Shown: one piece after another, positions 52,957 through 62,434 of the stretch
Layout: every line of letters begins with the position of its first letter
How positions within the stretch are numbered: position 1 is the stretch's first letter
Source of the DNA: Micromonospora sp. RHAY321
Lineage (GTDB): Bacteria; Actinomycetota; Actinomycetes; Mycobacteriales; Micromonosporaceae
Assembly (NCBI RefSeq): GCF_023896955.1
Contig: NZ_JAMHIW010000010.1
Location: 62,001-126,000 of the forward strand
Direction: 5' to 3'
DNA length: 64,000 nt
Notes under the pieces: model-generated
Told to the model about the DNA's origin: nothing
What the model saw: only the letters and a program-made list of their open reading frames with translations
Database searches by the model: none
Made by a program: the position numbers and the translations under genes

Positions 52957-53810
52957 AGGTCATGGCCGCCGCCTGTGTGCTCGGCCTGCTCGCTGCCGCC
53001 ACCGCTATCCCGACCTGGACGGGCACCGCCGGGCCAGTGAAATCGACACCCTCGCTGCCAAGCACCGCCGCGTCCCGGCCGACCGTGGCACCGTGTCCAA
53101 CGCCCGCCGCCCTGACCGCGGCGCAGCTCAAGACTCGTGCCCAACAGAAACTCGGCCAGGTGTCGACGCGTCTGTCGGCGTCGTCTGCGACGCGGCAGAG
53201 CCTCACGACGGTAGAGGCGGGGCCGTCCGGCTGCGATGCCATCCCGGGCGGGCTCGCCTACGTCCATCTACTCCAGTGGGCCACGGACACCACGATCGGA
53301 GGCACCAGCACAACCACGCGGACCGTGCTGTTCGAAGAGCAACGCTGGCGCGCCGACGACGCCTCCGGACGCGTCATCCGCGGCCGCTACCCCGGCGGCA
53401 ACCAGCCCACCGACGACAGCACCTACTACCTCGGCCAGCTGGACGGACCCATCGGACCGATCGCCGCCGACCCGACGGCACTCACCGCGCAGATCGACAC
53501 CACGCAACCTCGATTCCTCGGACCCACCGCCGTCATCCGCGGCCTCGTCAGCCTGCTCGGCTGGCACACCTCCAACCAAGCCGCCCGCACCGCGATCCTC
53601 ACCGTCCTACGCGGCACCCCCGGAATCACCTACCACCCATCGGTGACCGACCGGGCAGGCCGAACCGGCATCGGCGTCAGCGCCACCGCGGACGACATCC
53701 GCTTCCTGCTGATCCTCAACCCCAGCACTGGCGAACTACTCGCCTACGAAAGGGCCGCACTCACACCGCCAGCAGACAGCGACCGGAACGGCGCCTTCGT
53801 CGACGACTAG
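52953..53810 (+). CDS. Exported hypothetical protein
   Basis: 285 residues with a signal peptide or anchor (MKVMAAACVLGLLAAATAIP). The mature part has a Ser/Pro-rich stretch, then a beta-rich domain (LLQWATDTTIGGTSTTTRTV; VLFEEQRWRADDASGRVIRG) and helices (AVIRGLVSLLGWHTSNQAAR). It resembles the CU044_5270-type exported proteins that often follow sigma or anti-sigma genes, but no such partner is here. The start is set by the ATGA overlap with the small leader; a GTG at 52938 is an alternative. Confidence 0.6.
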   Translation: MKVMAAACVLGLLAAATAIPTWTGTAGPVKSTPSLPSTAASRPTVAPCPTPAALTAAQLKTRAQQKLGQVSTRLSASSATRQSLTTVEAGPSGCDAIPGGLAYVHLLQWATDTTIGGTSTTTRTVLFEEQRWRADDASGRVIRGRYPGGNQPTDDSTYYLGQLDGPIGPIAADPTALTAQIDTTQPRFLGPTAVIRGLVSLLGWHTSNQAARTAILTVLRGTPGITYHPSVTDRAGRTGIGVSATADDIRFLLILNPSTGELLAYERAALTPPADSDRNGAFVDD

Positions 53811-53886
53811 CACCTGTTCCTCGTCCACACCCACACCACGAGCAGCGACAACTCCTGACCCCGCCCACAACTTCAAGGGAAATGCC

Positions 53887-54543
53887 ATGGACACTGTCCC
53901 GCGCATCCGCGCCGCCCGCTGGGCAGACAAAGACCACGTCGCCGCACTCATCGCCGACGCCCTCCATCCCAGCCCTCTCGCCACATGGCTAATCCCTGAC
54001 CCAAGCCCACGGCGCCGGATCCTCACCGACGTCCTCGCCATCTGGATCGAACACGCCATGTTCTACGGCGACATCTACCTCACCGACGACGCCACCGCCG
54101 CCACCGTCGGCTTCCACCGATACCGGCCCATCCCACCCCCCGCGAACTACCCCACCCGCCTCAGCGACGCCGCAGGCCCCCACGCCGACCGCTTCGACCT
54201 ACTCGACCGACTGCTCGCCAAGGAGCGACCCACCGAACCCCACTACCATCTCGCGTTCCTTGCCGTACAACCCACAGCCAGACGCTCCGGACGCGGCACG
54301 GCCTTGCTCAACCACCACCGCAGCCGACTCGACCACGTGAACCTCCTGTCCTGGACCAACACCACCACCGACGCCCAGAACATGCACATCCGTCACGGCT
54401 ACGCGCCACAACCGACCATCAACCTGCCCGAAGGCCCAACCCTGAGCACCATGCGCCGAAACCCGCGCCATCACACCCCTGGCCAACCAAAGCCAGTCCC
54501 ACCACAAGGCAACGAACCCGCGCCGCTCCATCCAGTTCCCTGA
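53887..54543 (+). CDS. GNAT-family N-acetyltransferase
   Basis: 218 residues. The GNAT fold shows RIRAARWADKDHVAALIADA (N-terminal strand and helix), the acetyl-CoA loop YHLAFLAVQPTARRSGRGTA (QxxGxG/A-like: RRSGRGTAL) and the C-terminal HIRHGYAPQPTINLPEGP. It acetylates an amine of unknown identity. A proline-rich tail of 25 residues lies beyond the fold. Spacing of 76 bases from the exported protein suggests its own promoter. Confidence 0.85.
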   Translation: MDTVPRIRAARWADKDHVAALIADALHPSPLATWLIPDPSPRRRILTDVLAIWIEHAMFYGDIYLTDDATAATVGFHRYRPIPPPANYPTRLSDAAGPHADRFDLLDRLLAKERPTEPHYHLAFLAVQPTARRSGRGTALLNHHRSRLDHVNLLSWTNTTTDAQNMHIRHGYAPQPTINLPEGPTLSTMRRNPRHHTPGQPKPVPPQGNEPAPLHPVP

Positions 54544-54761
54544 GCATGCGATCCGCAGGCCAACCGTCGACAGAAAGGACGACGACTCCCCCACCTCTCA
54601 TCGTGAGCTGCCAGCCCAGTGCTTTGGGGGAACCAGCGCTGGCTCCCGCAGCCGCATCGGCCGATCGGGGAGCAGGTTCACGATCGCCGCGCCTTGTCAG
54701 CGGCGGCCCGCCTGGTTGAGATAGTCGGGCGGCGTGGTCACCATCGCTGCTGTGTGCGGCT

Positions 54762-55007
54762 GTCTGGCATACCGCCCTGCAGATCAGCGAGCCCTACACC
54801 GTCGCCTGCAAACAGTTCGCGGGCCACTACGTGCAGCACCGGCCGATCCTGACCGAGGCCATGCAGGACGGCAGCGCCGTCACCTACACACTCGCGGCGC
54901 TGCACGGGACCGGCTACCGGGGCGACATGGAATTCTGGGGCGGCGAGGCCAAGTCCTGCTGTCCGCCGAATCCACATCAGCCGGGCACGCAGCAGAGAAG
55001 AGACCTG
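54762..55007 (+). pseudogene. 5'-truncated copy of the CCPPNP-tailed protein
   Basis: The frame reads VWHTALQISEPYTVACKQFA, then GHYVQHRPILTEAMQDGS and EFWGGEAKSCCPPNPHQPG. It aligns with residues 85-158 of the protein at 42166-42642, while the first 85 residues are missing. There is no stop: the frame runs on through QQRRDL into the start of the kinase remnant. The tail motif is the best-kept part. Confidence 0.65.
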
Positions 55008-55804
55008 ATGCGTAGCGACTGGACCGCCCTGCCGGAGAGTGTCACGGCAGGGATCGCCAAACGGGTCGGCGGAACCTTGACGTCACCTCGGCTTCCAGTG
55101 GCAACCACGCCGAGATCGCCTCGACGGTGACCGGACCCGCCGGGCGGAACTTCGTCAAGGCTGCCTCCGGCGAGCTGAGCGTTCGGTCGCTGCGCTACGA
55201 ACTCGCGGCCACCCAAGCCATCGACCGGCACCCGCCCGCGGTCCTGTGGCAGTTCCAATCCGACGGCTGGCTGGTGGTGGGGACCGAACATCTCGCCGGT
55301 CCCCACCCCGACCTGTCACCCGGCAGTAGGCACATCGATCTGCTCCTCGCCGCGCTCAAAGCACTTCAAGAGACGCCTGCGCCTGGCGAGATGTGGTTCA
55401 CCCCGGCAGCCCGGCTCGGGTTCGCGCACCCGGCGATGAATGGCGAGACACTTATCCACTCCGACCTCAACCCGGCCAACTTCATCGTGACGCCAATCGG
55501 CCTACGGATCGTCGATTGGGCGTGGGCAACCAAGGCCGCCGCATGGGTCGAACTCGCGCTGCTCGTCCAGTGGCTGATCGGCAGCGGCCACAGCGCGGAA
55601 CAGGCAGAAAAGTGGCTAACCCAGCTTCCCGCATGGACAGCGACTGACCGTCAGGTCCTGGACCACTTCGCGTCAAAGAACGCAACGAAGTGGGCCGTCA
55701 AGTCCCGGCAGAGCGCCGAACTCTGGGTACACGACCTCGAAATGTGGGCCGGCGAATGGGCCAACCATCGGACCTACGGCCACCAGTCAACCCATGAGCC
55801 ATAA
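55008..55804 (+). pseudogene. Frameshifted APH-family kinase, second cassette copy
   Basis: MRSDWTALPESVTAGIAKRV starts in one frame (ATG 55008). After a frame change near 55078, SASSGNHAEIASTVTGPAGR and the rest follow in the next frame: LIHSDLNPANFIVTPIGLRI, then VDW. It is clearly related to 41340-42149 (for example NGETLIHSDLNPAN against NGDALVHTDLGPAN). Catalytic His, Asp and Asn residues are kept, so decay is recent or the shift is a sequencing error. Confidence 0.7.
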
Positions 55805-55994
55805 CCGGGGCCACCCTCTTGCCGCGCGGCACCGGCAGCGGTCAGCCCAGCTCCTCAACTAGCCAGCAGGCCCGCTCCGGACCGCACATCAAGTCACTCA
55901 ACCGGACAGGTCCATGGCGGCCCGAACAGAGAACCAGCCGCGCTGCTCCCAATCGGGACTGGATGGAAGTGCCGCCGACATGTCTGGCAAGTAC

Positions 55995-57713
55995 TTATCC
56001 GATGAGGGTCGCGACCCGCCGGGCGGTCAGAAACTCGGTGAGCGCCTCGATCTGTTCGGGCTGAACGGCGATCGTGATCAGGCGCTGTGCCCGGGTGACC
56101 GCGACGTACCAGCCGCGTAGGGATTCGTCGGTGTCCGGGTCGCCGTTGATCCAGCGGCTACTCGCGTCGTTGTCGGGTATGAGCAGCATGACAGCTGGAT
56201 GTTCGTCGCCTTTGACCTGATGAATGTTGTCGCAGCGAAACGACGCCGTTGCAGCGTCTGCGGCACGTGGCGTCGGTGATTTACCGCTGAGCCGGCCGGT
56301 GCCGCGGCTCGGTCGCGCGCCCGGCGGCTGCGGCGCGTTCTTGAGTTCGGCGTTCACGTCGGCGATCCAGCCTGCGTGCAGCTCGGGCAACCCGTACAGG
56401 AATCGGTACGCGCGCCGAATGATGCCGGTGAACTCCACACCGGCCGCAGTGCAGCGTGCTTCGACACTGCCGCGGGCGGGAGTGTCCGGGTACCAGTACC
56501 GCAGCAGCATCCTGGCGGCGAGCCGGCATGCGTCATCGACGAGGGCCTCGTCAGCGGTCCCGGAACGCACAACGTGCCGGGCGTGGGCAAGCATGGTGGC
56601 TTTGTTCCCGGACGGGCGCCGGTTCTTGGTGGGCAGGTAGGTCCGGCTGTGCGCGGTGATCAGGCAGTCCGCTGCCTCGATGCCGTTCGCCTGGGCGTGA
56701 TCGAGGAACACGTCGATGACTGGCCGACCGCTCTGGACGTGCTTCGCTGTGCCGCCTCTCGGGAACCGGGTCGGCAGCAGGATCAACGGCGGCTCGAGCT
56801 GCGGCGGCCGGACCGCGGAGTCCGGCGGGCGGGCACCGGAGCGCAGGGTCGCGGCGGCCTGGCAGACCGTCCGGGAGCTGCGCCAGTTCCCAGCGAGCTC
56901 GACGGTCTGCCCGAGCTCGGCCGCCAGAGGCCGCAGTACCCCGAGTTCGGCGTTGCGCCAGTTGTAGATCATCTGGTCTGGGTCGGCGACGATGACCAGC
57001 GGGATCCCGACGCGGTGCAGTGCCGTCATGATTTCCAGGTCGGTCACCGAGCAGTCCTGCGCCTCGTCAACGACGATCTCGGCGAACCGTGAGCGCAGCG
57101 GACCGGTGACGCTCTCCCCGTCGGCGAGGTACTTCAGCGCCAGCAGCCGGCTCTCATGCCCGGTGATGTATCCGTCCTGGTAGTGGGCGTTGCGGACGGT
57201 GAACGCCTCCTGCGCCCACCGGTCCCACCCGTAGTTGCTGCCATTGATCAGCAGGGTGTGTTCCTGGGCGAGCAGGTCCTGCCGGATGGACTCCTGGCCG
57301 GTGCGCGGGTCCCGCACGAACGTGAATCCGTTCAGCGGAATCTGCCGGTCGAGTTTCACTTCGGCCTGCACCCGGTCCCAGCTGTCGATCAGTTGCAACG
57401 GCTGGTTCGACGGCAGGTTCGGTGTCACCAGGGCATCCCAGATGAAGGCGTCCAGGGTGCCAATGTAGTGGGGGAAGGCAGTTGCGTCGGGCCGGCCGTC
57501 GCGGTGGCAGCGGCGACGCATCTGGGTCGCCGCGGCCCGGGTGAACGACAGCAGCGCCCGCCCGCGGCGCAGCGTGACCGCAGGTCCGCGCAGGTGCCGG
57601 GAGACGATCACGTAGGTTTTCCCGGCGCCGGGGCAGGCTCGGACGAACAGCGGCGCCTTCGCGGTGATCGCCTGATCCTGCGCCGCGACCGCCTGCTCGA
57701 ACGCCGTCGTCAT
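55995..57713 (-). CDS. gajB: UvrD-like helicase, Gabija GajB
   Basis: 572 residues of superfamily 1 helicase: Walker A in RACPGAGKTYVI, motif Ia/TxGx region SFTRAAATQM, DEAQDC (motif II, IVVDEAQDCSVTDLEIM), the GNWRSSRTVCQAAATL arginine motif and the late block RGWYVAVTRAQRLITIA. The start at 57713 overlaps the GajA stop by four bases (ATGA). GajB senses nucleotide loss or ends and activates GajA in the Gabija anti-phage system. It is longer than the reference GajB (about 494 residues), but the gene pair, order and coupling match. Confidence 0.85.
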   Translation of the reverse strand: MTTAFEQAVAAQDQAITAKAPLFVRACPGAGKTYVIVSRHLRGPAVTLRRGRALLSFTRAAATQMRRRCHRDGRPDATAFPHYIGTLDAFIWDALVTPNLPSNQPLQLIDSWDRVQAEVKLDRQIPLNGFTFVRDPRTGQESIRQDLLAQEHTLLINGSNYGWDRWAQEAFTVRNAHYQDGYITGHESRLLALKYLADGESVTGPLRSRFAEIVVDEAQDCSVTDLEIMTALHRVGIPLVIVADPDQMIYNWRNAELGVLRPLAAELGQTVELAGNWRSSRTVCQAAATLRSGARPPDSAVRPPQLEPPLILLPTRFPRGGTAKHVQSGRPVIDVFLDHAQANGIEAADCLITAHSRTYLPTKNRRPSGNKATMLAHARHVVRSGTADEALVDDACRLAARMLLRYWYPDTPARGSVEARCTAAGVEFTGIIRRAYRFLYGLPELHAGWIADVNAELKNAPQPPGARPSRGTGRLSGKSPTPRAADAATASFRCDNIHQVKGDEHPAVMLLIPDNDASSRWINGDPDTDESLRGWYVAVTRAQRLITIAVQPEQIEALTEFLTARRVATLIG

Positions 57714-59581
57714 TGGGCGCTCGTTGGCCAGATCGGAGGGGAAGCCTCGGCGATGTAGCGAATACCGTCCGCAAGGTTGTCGGGCACGACGAACCCGCAT
57801 CCGGGAACCAGCAGGTCGGCTAGGGCGTGAGCGAACTCCGGCTTGGAGATGGCCGAGCCTTCAGCTGCCGCATTGTCGTAGCTGGAGATGAACAACATCC
57901 GAAACATCTCCGGCCGCTGGTCTACGGGAGCGGCAGCGATCGGCGCCCACCGGTGCTCCGACCTGGGCGCACACTCCAGGAACGCCTGGTGCAGCAGTTC
58001 CTCGTTTTGTGGGCACATGAGGGTCGGCTCGAGGGTGCGCGGTGCGACGAACCACTCGATGACCTCAGGCCCGGCCCCGAGTCGTGTGGCCTCCGCGCGA
58101 GCGTCGATGACCCGCTTCGGTTCGTCGTTCCCCGCCTTGTCGGAGTCGGTGATCACCGCGATCCGCTGGCCGATCCGGGCACCGTTGACGGCGGTCAGCA
58201 GCACCTTGAGGTAGGCGCCGAATCCCACGCCGTCGGCGAGGACGATTGTCGCGCCGTGGAAGCGGTCCATGGCCTCCTGCGCGGCCTGGAGTTGCGGTTC
58301 GTCGGCGCTGGCTGGCGCGGCCAGCACCAGGTCGCCGAGGGCCGGCAGCAGCAGCGCCTCGGACGGGCCCTCGACCAGGATGATCCGTGCCGCGTAGAGC
58401 AGCGCGTTCTTGGTGACGTCGAGGAACCGGTCGAGCTGTTTGATCTGCTTGACCCTGAGGCCCAGGTCGGCGACCGCCACGGCCTGGGCCTGCCATCCGG
58501 TGGTTTCCGTGAGCGGGCCGCGGGTCATCACGACGAGATCCTCGACACTGACCGCCGCGGACAGCACCGGTGAGTGGGTGGTCAGCACGACCTGGATGTG
58601 CCCGGCGGGCTGGGACGGATCAGTGCCCATACGCTGCCGGGAGGCTGCCGCCCGCCGTTTGAGGTAGCGCAGCAGCAGGGTCTGCAACTGCGGGTGCAGA
58701 TGGGCTTCCGGCTCCTCGATCAGCAGCAGGGTCAGGTCGGACTCGCGGGCGGTCTCGAGTTCGGCCAGGACGGTGGCGATGTACAGCGCGTTCGCGTAGC
58801 CCAGCCCGGAGTTGTCGATCGACGCGGTCAGCGGCAGTTCCGCGTCGCCGAGCAGCATCCGCAGTGCCCGCGAGATCGACGCCAGGTTGGCATCCGTCAC
58901 CGTGAGACCGGCCTGCTGACGGTGTGCCCCGGAGGTGATCGCCCCGAGTGAGCCGCTGACTGCCGAACCGACGGCTTGAACCGCCTCGTCCTGTGCGAGT
59001 GCAGTGAAGTGCCCGGCGGCACGGTCGACGAAGGCGTCGACCTTGTCCTGGCCGCCGAGCAGCGCCTCCAGCATCACCCGGATCCGGGTGCCGCCGGCGA
59101 CGCCGAGGTCGCGGACGGCATCGCGCAGCGCGGGCAGGTGCACGTGCCGGATCGCGGTGCGCAGGGACGGCTCGCTAGGCGATTCCTTGTCCTCGCCGAC
59201 CTGCCACTTCGTCGTGCCGCGACGGCGCCCCAGCGGCGGCCGGGTGTAGGTCAAGGCCCACGCCGCCGAGCGTTTGCCGTCGGCGGTCGCGCCGGGAAGA
59301 AACGCCGACAGGTAGGCGCCGGCATGGTCCGGGTCGATGTCGGACAGAACGGCCCGCAGCTGCACTTGATCGTCCGGGCCGGCACCGTCGAACATGTCAC
59401 CGTCGGTCAGTGCCGGGCCGCGCCGTCCGTCGAGAGCATCGGTCAGCTGGCGCAGACTGTCGATCACCGTCGTCTTGCCCGCGTTGTTTTCACCGGCCAG
59501 GACAGTGACCTCGGGCCGCAGCCGGACGCTGACCTGCCGGCACGACCGAAAGTTCCCGATCGTGATGTTGGAAACGAACAT
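57710..59581 (-). CDS. gajA: OLD-family ATPase-TOPRIM nuclease, Gabija GajA
   Basis: 623 residues. An ABC-type ATPase domain has Walker A GENNAGKTT at about residue 30, a split Walker B/signature region with LLLIEEPEAHLHPQ, and QVVLTTHSPVLSAA. It is followed by a TOPRIM nuclease domain: IILVEGPSEALLLPAL (Glu) and AVITDSDKAGND (DxD). This is the GajA layout (about 578 residues in the reference). GajA nicks DNA when nucleotide pools drop during phage attack. The ATG lies at 59581, and stacked palindromes sit 20-70 bases upstream. Confidence 0.88.
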   Translation of the reverse strand: MFVSNITIGNFRSCRQVSVRLRPEVTVLAGENNAGKTTVIDSLRQLTDALDGRRGPALTDGDMFDGAGPDDQVQLRAVLSDIDPDHAGAYLSAFLPGATADGKRSAAWALTYTRPPLGRRRGTTKWQVGEDKESPSEPSLRTAIRHVHLPALRDAVRDLGVAGGTRIRVMLEALLGGQDKVDAFVDRAAGHFTALAQDEAVQAVGSAVSGSLGAITSGAHRQQAGLTVTDANLASISRALRMLLGDAELPLTASIDNSGLGYANALYIATVLAELETARESDLTLLLIEEPEAHLHPQLQTLLLRYLKRRAAASRQRMGTDPSQPAGHIQVVLTTHSPVLSAAVSVEDLVVMTRGPLTETTGWQAQAVAVADLGLRVKQIKQLDRFLDVTKNALLYAARIILVEGPSEALLLPALGDLVLAAPASADEPQLQAAQEAMDRFHGATIVLADGVGFGAYLKVLLTAVNGARIGQRIAVITDSDKAGNDEPKRVIDARAEATRLGAGPEVIEWFVAPRTLEPTLMCPQNEELLHQAFLECAPRSEHRWAPIAAAPVDQRPEMFRMLFISSYDNAAAEGSAISKPEFAHALADLLVPGCGFVVPDNLADGIRYIAEASPPIWPTSAQ

Positions 59582-60101
59582 GACCGTCCCTACGAGTACG
59601 AACGTCCATGATCGCAGCGAGCCCGATCATGGACGTCGGACATCAGGTCCGATCCCGGCACCGGACGCACGAGCCGTACTCCGCCACCTGCCGGCAACTA
59701 TCCGTCTGACGTCTCGCCGACACACAGGCAACGGCAGGCAGCCGAGCGGCGACGGCGTAGACCGGGCCGAACCCCCGAGCGCACCTGGCAAACCGCCAAG
59801 TACAACAATGTCCGCCTCGCCATCCCGCTGCCGGGACAACACATGGACGTCGACACCCCGCCACCGGTTGAACCCTGGTGGCTCACCGCGGGCTGACTTG
59901 TGGGAACCCGGCTGCGCCGACAAGCGGTCTACGACGTCGAGGTTTGTCTTGCAACACCGTCCCCGCCCTACTTATCCACCGCGTCCGCCCCAGACTCGGC
60001 ACCCTGCTGAAGAGGTCTCGAAGTCGAGATCCGGGCCAACAGCAAGGCGTAGATCTCGGTACCGAGTCTCAAGCTTGACCTCTTTTGCGACACTGAACTC
60101 G
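59582..60101. other. Divergent region between gajA and the SEC-C protein gene
   Basis: No gene. Apart from the stacked palindromes it holds CTCGGTACCGAG at 60055-60066, a perfect 12-base palindrome 36 bases before the SEC-C start, and TCTCGA/TCGAGA at 60016-60029. These are candidate operators. Confidence 0.5.
59602..59652. promoter_or_regulatory. Stacked palindromes in the gajA promoter region
   Basis: ACGTCCATGATC (59602-59613) and GATCATGGACGT (59625-59636) form a 12-bp inverted repeat around 11 bases. Overlapping its end, TCGGAC (59636-59641) and GTCCGA (59647-59652) form a second palindrome around ATCAG. The first starts 20 bases before the gajA start. The word CATGGACGTCG recurs at 59842-59852 toward the divergent SEC-C gene. 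Confidence 0.6.
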
Positions 60102-61604
60102 ATGGATCCGCTCAAAGACTTCGGGCGCAATGACCCCTGCTGGTGCGGTGCACCCCGCAAGTACAAGGCCTGCCACGGATGGCAACACCCTCCGTCCGCA
60201 CCCGGTCAACCGATCGTCCACCCCGACGACGAAGACCGCGTCTGGCTGTCACCGACCACCTCGATGGCTCGCGGCGCCCTGCGGCAACCGGGCGCAGGCG
60301 TCCCCCTGGTCCTGCCGCTCGGGCGTCCCCAGAGCCGCCCTATCGACATCGATGCCGCTGTTCAGGTGCTCCTCGACGCACCCAGGTTCACCACGCAACC
60401 GCTACCGGTTCTCGGTAAACACCGCTTCGAGGTTTTCGATCACACGGCGCACGACCGCGATGCCCTCGCCGATGGCGTCGCTGATATCGCTGTTGCTGTT
60501 TCTCAAGCCCTTGCTGAGCTAAGCCTTCAGCCCGACCCTCCGCCGACGATCCTCTGGAACGACGAGGTCGATGCTGACCGGTTCGTGGGTCAAACTCTGC
60601 TGTTCGCCGATCATGTCTGCGTCCCCGACCGGGTCTTCGCCGCCCTCATCGCCGACCAGGACGACGACGCGGTCCGTGATGCGATTGCTGAACAGCGCCG
60701 CCTGCGTCCGCTCATCGAAGCCGGCATCGTCGTGCCCGTCCCCGAAGCGCTCGGCATCGCCGCGCGAGCCGGTGCCGTCGACGCGATGACCCAACGCGAC
60801 CTGCGGCGCCGCGATCTCACGGACTGGGTTCGCAGCCAACTCATCGTCGAAGGCCCCACCGCCCGCGAAGCCATGTTCATCAGCGCGATCGATGACTTCG
60901 ACTCACCGCAGATGTGGCTTCTGTCCCGGCGTCTAGTCCTCGACGAGCAGCCCGACCGCAGGGGTGTGTTTACGGCGAGGCTCCTCGCCGCATACGACCC
61001 CGCCCACGACTACGAACCCTGGAAACAGCAGAACCTAGACAAGGCCGTTGGCGAATACCTCAGGCACGCCAACGAACGACTCATCGCCGGTAAGGTCTTC
61101 GCCGCCGATTACCTCACCACCTCACCCTTCCGGGCTCGGCTCCTTGCCCGCAAGGGTGCACTGCCCGATCAGCCGATTCACTCCGCGGTCTGGGCTGACA
61201 TCCCCATCCTGCCCGGCGCCGATCCCGCCACCCTGGCACGCGCTGCCGCTGAAGAAGAAGCCGTCGAGGATCTTCGCCAGAAGGTCCGCAACGCTCTGCG
61301 CGGAGCCCGTGACCTCGGCACCGGAGCTGACGTCCTCACCGGGCTCGGCGACGAACTCGCCCACGCAAGCCGAAAACTTCAACACGCCGTCCGCACCGAG
61401 CGCCGCTGGAAAGTCATTGCCCCCACCCTCGCAGGACTCGGAGCCATCGCGCTGGGTGCGGCGGGCGGTACCGCCGCCATCGTCGGTGGTGTCCTCAGCG
61501 CAGTCGGTGGGCTTCTCCCCAACTTGGCTGACAGAGCGACGCGACGACGCGAGGCTGCCTACCTGTTCTACCTGGCCAACCGGACCCCTCGACCTCGGCG
61601 GTGA
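60102..61604 (+). CDS. SEC-C motif protein with C-terminal membrane hairpin
   Basis: 500 residues. The N-terminal zinc-binding SEC-C motif is GRNDPCWCGAPRKYKACHG (CxC...CH). The middle 350 residues are helical and unrecognised (DVLTGLGDELAHASRKLQHA among them). The C-terminus has a hydrophobic hairpin: APTLAGLGAIALGAAGGTAA and IVGGVLSAVGGLLPNLADRA. SEC-C proteins without SecA are frequent in phage-defence islands and may bind nucleic acid or ribosomes. It is divergent from gajA, with a palindrome 36 bases upstream. The ATG at 60102 starts directly with the motif region; the upstream frame is noncoding. Confidence 0.7.
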   Translation: MDPLKDFGRNDPCWCGAPRKYKACHGWQHPPSAPGQPIVHPDDEDRVWLSPTTSMARGALRQPGAGVPLVLPLGRPQSRPIDIDAAVQVLLDAPRFTTQPLPVLGKHRFEVFDHTAHDRDALADGVADIAVAVSQALAELSLQPDPPPTILWNDEVDADRFVGQTLLFADHVCVPDRVFAALIADQDDDAVRDAIAEQRRLRPLIEAGIVVPVPEALGIAARAGAVDAMTQRDLRRRDLTDWVRSQLIVEGPTAREAMFISAIDDFDSPQMWLLSRRLVLDEQPDRRGVFTARLLAAYDPAHDYEPWKQQNLDKAVGEYLRHANERLIAGKVFAADYLTTSPFRARLLARKGALPDQPIHSAVWADIPILPGADPATLARAAAEEEAVEDLRQKVRNALRGARDLGTGADVLTGLGDELAHASRKLQHAVRTERRWKVIAPTLAGLGAIALGAAGGTAAIVGGVLSAVGGLLPNLADRATRRREAAYLFYLANRTPRPRR

Positions 61605-61743
61605 CCGCCCCGGCGGCGTGCAGCAACTGGTGCCTCCCCCCGGCAAGCAGGTGGAACTGGCCGACGCCGTCCGTCGGCGTACCCGACAGGGCTAGACCCG
61701 TACCTGACGCTCTGGGAGGTGGATCTAACGGCACCTCTCTTTG

Positions 61744-61979
61744 TCAAGGCGTTGGCAGCAGAGAGGTCTCCGTGTCTTTGATCATGGTGCGGTAGACGAC
61801 GTCGGACAGGCGCCGGTCAGGCAGCGCACGGCCTCCTTGTGGATGTTGCCTGCGGCTCGTTTGCGCTGGTAGTAGTCCCGGCCGGGGGTCGCTCGTTTGA
61901 TCTGGGCCATGGCTCGGCGGCCCGACATGCCGGGCTGCGCTAGGCATGTTGGGAGCAGCGAGAAATGACCACTTCGCAC
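61744..61979 (-). pseudogene. C-terminal remnant of an IS110-type transposase
   Basis: LPTCLAQPGMSGRRAMAQIK and ATPGRDYYQRKRAAGNIHKE in one frame and RRLSDVVYRTMIKDTETSLL in another together match the C-terminus of IS110-family transposases (GRDYYxRKxAxGKTHKEAxR...RRxSDxxYR). The N-terminal DEDD domain is absent, and a frame change at about 61820 breaks it. Confidence 0.6.
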
Positions 61980-62434
61980 GTCGCTGGGAGGTTACGCCGC
62001 ACCGCTTGACCTCATCACCGCAGTTCAAGCCCTCGTCTCTGTCCAGCGTCGATGAACACTTCGAGCGCGGTGGCCTCTTCGCCAACCTGCACCCAATCTG
62101 TTCCCAGTTGCAAGGCGGGGCCAACCAAGGCTCCTTACCGTCTTGGCCTGCGCAAACTCCCCTACCAGCCCGAGCGCCGTCGACCACTGCTCAGAACCGC
62201 GGAGCACTCTGCGGTGAACGAAGCGCTCTTCACAGCAATACTGGGCCACCCGGACGCGCAGTAAGCCGCGCCATCGTGCGCTTGCCCCATCTAAGAGACT
62301 GCCAACCGGCCTGACAACCGCACAGACGAAACGCCCGCACTACTCAACGAGCGGCCGATGCCCGACGGCACCGGCCGCTTCTTCATGCCCGCCGGAGCAA
62401 CCGGTACACGACCAACTTCCGAAGGACATCTCCC
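61980..62434 (+). other. Gene-free stretch
   Basis: No gene is supported. A weak ribosome site (GGACATCTCCC) precedes the ATG at 62435. I see no attachment-site repeat here; one for the recombinase may lie beyond the window. Confidence 0.4.
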
